From NCBI GenBank assembly GCA_001969505.1, contig LSSK01000854.1, forward strand, positions 1 to 21,817: DNA of 21,817 bases. Direction: 5' to 3'. Below the pieces are notes generated by a model. That model had not been told where the DNA came from. It did not search any database and saw only the letters and a list, made by a program, of their open reading frames with translations. The stretch is from Zancudomyces culisetae. Taxonomy: Eukaryota > Kickxellomycota > Harpellomycetes > Harpellales > Legeriomycetaceae. A program made the position numbers and the translations under genes. The first letter of the stretch is position 1, and each line of letters opens with the position of its first letter. Below, one piece after another: positions 18,992 through 21,817 of the stretch.

Positions 18992-20074
18992 ATGCGTAAA
19001 AAACTGAGAGTGGTATTCACCACATTGCTGTTAATACTGTTTCTAGTTATAACTTTTAGATATGCCATAATCGACATTAAGACTTCAAGGCTAAAAATAC
19101 AAGAATTAAGCTCATGGAATTCTTCAGATGGTACAAAAATAAAAAAAATCAACGATAAGAGGGTCAAGGCTGCATTTGTTTCATTAACTAGAAATGTGGA
19201 TCTTGTAGGTATAAGAAAAACAATTCGACAAATAGAAGACCGCTTCAATAGAAATTACAACTATCCATACATATTCCTCAACGATAAACCTTTCACTGAC
19301 GAGTTCAAAAAAGGTGTTCAAGTTATGACAAAAGCAAATGTTACTTTTGGTTTAGTTGAGGGCGAAGCATGGAGTTATCCATCATATATTGATAAACAGA
19401 AAGCAGCCGAGACTCGCAAAAAAGCAAAGTATAGGTACGGAAAAAGTGAAAGCTACAGGTTTATGTGCCGATTCCAATCCGGATATTTCTACAGGCATCC
19501 ACTTTTGGACGGTTTGGAATATTACTGGCGGATCGAGCCAGATGTTGAGTATTTCTGTGATATGGATTACGATCCATTCAAGTACATGAAAGAAAACAAG
19601 TTAGTTTATGGTTGGAATATGGCACCAATGGAGTTCATGGCAACAATACCTACATTATGGGATTCAGTGCTCAAGTTTATGGACAAGTACCCACAACACA
19701 TAGAACCAGAGAACTTTATTAAATATGTCAGCGGGAATGGAAAAAAGTACAATGGTTGTCACTTTTGGTCCAATTTTGAAATAGCAGAGCTGAGCTTTTA
19801 TCGATCAAAGAAGTACGAAGATTTTTTCAACTTTTTAGATCGTGAAGGGGGATTCTTTTACGAAAGATGGGGAGATGCGCCAGTTCACACTATCGCTGCA
19901 GCGATGTTTTTAAAAAAGGAACAAGTGCACTACTTTGGCGATGTTGGCTACTACCACCCAAAAATGGGATTCTGTCCAGCGAATTCTGATAAGATTGGAG
20001 AATGTATTTGTGATCATAGGTCCAAGTTTCAAATCAACAAACAGTGTGTTAGAAGATGGAAACTAATTAGCTAA
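18992..20074 (+). CDS. GT15 (KRE2/MNT1 family) alpha-1,2-mannosyltransferase, copy 2
   Basis: 360-residue type II membrane protein of the Golgi, intronless and closely related to copy 1. The anchor (about residues 6-28, after MRKKLR) is followed by a stem with KTSRLKIQELSSW and the lumenal catalytic domain from about residue 60 (AAFVSLTRNVD). Catalytic positions by alignment to Kre2/Mnt1 are E182 (WRIEP), E263 (NFEI) and H322 (GYYH); all are present. Differences from copy 1 cluster in the anchor and stem, in residues 127-153, at 211-220 and in the C-terminal tail (DHRSKFQINKQCVRRWKLIS). Long blocks elsewhere are identical at DNA level, for example 56 nt at 19265-19320 against 2805-2860. The C-terminal Cys set is kept. 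It is a paralogue that may prefer a different acceptor; this is inference from divergence near the substrate-facing segments. Confidence 0.93.
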   Translation: MRKKLRVVFTTLLLILFLVITFRYAIIDIKTSRLKIQELSSWNSSDGTKIKKINDKRVKAAFVSLTRNVDLVGIRKTIRQIEDRFNRNYNYPYIFLNDKPFTDEFKKGVQVMTKANVTFGLVEGEAWSYPSYIDKQKAAETRKKAKYRYGKSESYRFMCRFQSGYFYRHPLLDGLEYYWRIEPDVEYFCDMDYDPFKYMKENKLVYGWNMAPMEFMATIPTLWDSVLKFMDKYPQHIEPENFIKYVSGNGKKYNGCHFWSNFEIAELSFYRSKKYEDFFNFLDREGGFFYERWGDAPVHTIAAAMFLKKEQVHYFGDVGYYHPKMGFCPANSDKIGECICDHRSKFQINKQCVRRWKLIS

Positions 20075-21372
20075 CGACAGCCTATTCAGAAGACAAAATA
20101 CAATGATGAGTGTTTCAAAACGAAGATTCTAAAACCAAAAGTAGGAATGTATAGTTTGTAGTGAACGGTTTTCTAGTTAGGGCTAAAGATCTAGGTTACT
20201 AAAACAACTATTCAATGAAACAACTGTTTATTCAAACGTTTTTTTCTACGAACGTGTTTTTTACAGATCAAAGAATTTTTATCACTTTTTGAAGGTTAAA
20301 TTTGATAATTTTTGATTTCCATCCAAACTTTGGATAAACTCTCACATACGGATTGTTTTTAACATAGACAATACTTTTTTAATGGTTTTGTTACAAAACA
20401 AATGTCATGTTTATTTTACTAATATTGTGTACATCAATAAACCTAAATATTTTTATATGATATTTATTTAATAAATTCATCAAACAAAAAAAAAACTTAA
20501 AGAATAACGACCTTGCTAGGAATCCACATATCAAAATTTATACGCACAACGAGAATATCCGGGTTTTAAAGCTCGAGTATTTAGACAAATTTTGTGAACT
20601 TGCTATCTGAAGAGATACGTCATTTTTTATATGTTACAGAGTAGAAATGGAATGTATTTAGACTTTTAGCTTGTTCAGCATATTAGTTACTTCCCACTTC
20701 TCACACATGCATGGGAATTTATATCTTTATTGATTTGAAAATGTAATACACTGACCACGGGAGCTAAAATAAACAGTAAACTAAAAAATCAAGAATTCAA
20801 TGGCTAATTTGAAGTAAAAGTTAGTTGAAAAATAGTGACAAGGAATCGAAAGCTTAGATAATTTATTTTTTCCCTGAAGTCGTATTTATTGCATATTTGG
20901 CTCTTCTGTGTCAGAGTAAGTTAATAGTTGCATTACACCTAGGTCACCTGCTAAAGCCTACTCTCTACCCGAGATTACAAATCCCTGTGCATAGTTTCTT
21001 TTGATTATTTTTGTGCTTCGAGAATAAAAAAGTATGGCAAAAATGACATTATTTGGTTATATTATAAATTGAAAAAATGTGAGGTGCGAAAGTTTCAAGG
21101 GAATAAGCGTTCAATCCTGTGATTTATTGATACCTCAGCATTTTAAGGAAAGTCTCGTTAATGAATAATCATTGTTGTCTGTTGGTGGTCATAAAATTTT
21201 TGTTCGTCGCTAAAAGGTGTTCACAGGTTCGAGTTCAATCTACAGCTGCGAACCTTGTCAATTGATTTAATCATTTGGAAACTATATAAAATATACTAGA
21301 GCGTATCAGACAGTAGTTGCTAAGATCATTAACTTACTCATTTTAATATATTTTTTAATTTTTTTTGAAAAG
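20075..21372. other. Spacer between GT15 copies 2 and 3
   Basis: 1.3 kb of AT-rich DNA with no gene. It holds a 15-bp palindrome at 20321-20335 (7-bp arms), an AT palindrome at 20462-20476 and an A-run near 20486 that could belong to the copy 2 terminator. The copy 3 promoter is at its right end. By eye the spacer shows no obvious similarity to the DNA preceding copy 2, so the duplicated unit does not visibly include the promoter. Confidence 0.5.
21283..21291 (+). promoter_or_regulatory. TATA box of GT15 copy 3
   Basis: TATATAAAA lies 90 bp upstream of the ATG at 21373; it is the same motif as copy 1. Confidence 0.45.
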
Positions 21373-21817
21373 ATGGGATATAGACGGTTAAAAACAGTGT
21401 TATTTGCGTTACTGCTCGTATTTATTATGACTGTAGCTTTTCGATATGCCATAATTGACATTAAGACTTCAAGACTAAAAATACAAGAATTAAGCTCATG
21501 GAATTCTTCAGATGGTACAAAAATAAAAAAAATCAACGATAAGAGGGTCAAGGCTGCATTTGTTTCATTAACTAGAAATGTGGATCTTGTAGGTATAAGA
21601 AAAACAATTCGACAAATAGAAGACCGCTTCAATAGAAATTACAACTACCCATACATATTCCTCAACGATAAACCTTTCACTGACGAGTTCAAAAAAGGTG
21701 TTCAAGTTATGACAAAAGCAAATGTTACTTTTGGTTTGGTTGAAGGCGAAGCATGGAGTTATCCATCATATATTGATAAACAGAAAGCAGCCGAGATGCG
21801 CAAAAAGGCAAAGTATA
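21373..21817 (+). CDS. GT15 (KRE2/MNT1 family) mannosyltransferase, copy 3, 5' part, cut by window edge
   Basis: The first 148 codons of a third paralogue, open to the edge. The cytosolic tail and most of the anchor (MGYRRLKTVLFALLLVFIMT) differ from copy 2. From about residue 24 (RYAIIDIK) on it is almost the same: 8 differences and no gaps by hand count over the 375 nt from 21443 to the edge, with only one amino-acid change (T140 in copy 2 is M here). The stem and the start of the catalytic domain are present (AAFVSLTRNVD, EDRFNRNYNYPYIFLND). The catalytic Glu and His residues lie outside, so activity cannot be judged. Confidence 0.9.
   Translation, partial: MGYRRLKTVLFALLLVFIMTVAFRYAIIDIKTSRLKIQELSSWNSSDGTKIKKINDKRVKAAFVSLTRNVDLVGIRKTIRQIEDRFNRNYNYPYIFLNDKPFTDEFKKGVQVMTKANVTFGLVEGEAWSYPSYIDKQKAAEMRKKAKY

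Noticed and set aside
18943-19248. Minus-strand open frame repeated opposite the 5' end of copy 3 (21306-21632)
   Set aside because: It is antisense to the GT15 coding sequence, and its repetition simply reflects the sense-strand duplication.
21226-21236. tRNA B-box-like GGTTCGAGTTC
   Set aside because: The flanks do not form a T stem, and no A box, anticodon arm or acceptor stem can be placed upstream.

Overview
The window is 21.8 kb of AT-rich nuclear DNA from a fungus. The evidence is three genes of the fungal GT15 (KRE2/MNT1) mannosyltransferase family, a Ync13-type Munc13 protein of a kind best known from fission yeast and filamentous fungi, and spliceosomal introns of about 76-199 nt that all end in TAG. 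CTG codons fall at conserved leucine positions in the DBP5 homologue, which argues against the CUG-recoding yeasts. Budding yeasts of the Saccharomyces type lack an obvious Ync13, so a Taphrinomycotina-like or other early-branching fungal lineage fits better. I cannot fix the genus.

Layout, left to right. The 5' half of a uridine/purine nucleoside hydrolase gene (URH1-like, minus strand) runs off the left edge and is assembled from three short exons. GT15 copy 1 (2517-3611, +) follows after a divergent 2 kb spacer. A four-exon cytochrome b5 gene (5341-6110, +) comes next, then a 3 kb stretch without a convincing gene. A single-exon 1987-codon Munc13-like gene (9154-15117, +) converges on a five-exon DBP5-type DEAD-box helicase (15523-17283, -). 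After a 1.7 kb spacer come GT15 copy 2 (18992-20074, +) and the 5' part of GT15 copy 3 (from 21373, +), cut by the right edge.

The genes are mostly unrelated housekeeping functions: nucleoside salvage, Golgi mannosylation, ER electron transfer, vesicle priming at sites of growth or division, and mRNA export. They are not an operon or an obvious cluster. The coherent theme is the GT15 family, a Golgi mannosyltransferase set showing patchwork DNA identity between copies. Copies 2 and 3 share a nearly identical lumenal domain joined to different membrane anchors. Munc13-dependent secretion and Golgi mannosylation both feed cell-wall building, but that link is functional background and not shown by the sequence.

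The most interesting single observations are these: a stop codon formed across the last 5' splice site of cytochrome b5, which would make intron retention give a soluble form; a repeated LS[TK]VY motif at both ends of the Munc13-like protein; its Ca2+-ligand-poor C2 domain; and the GT15 anchor/catalytic-domain mosaic. I found no tRNA, rRNA, transposon, CRISPR or viral sequence.
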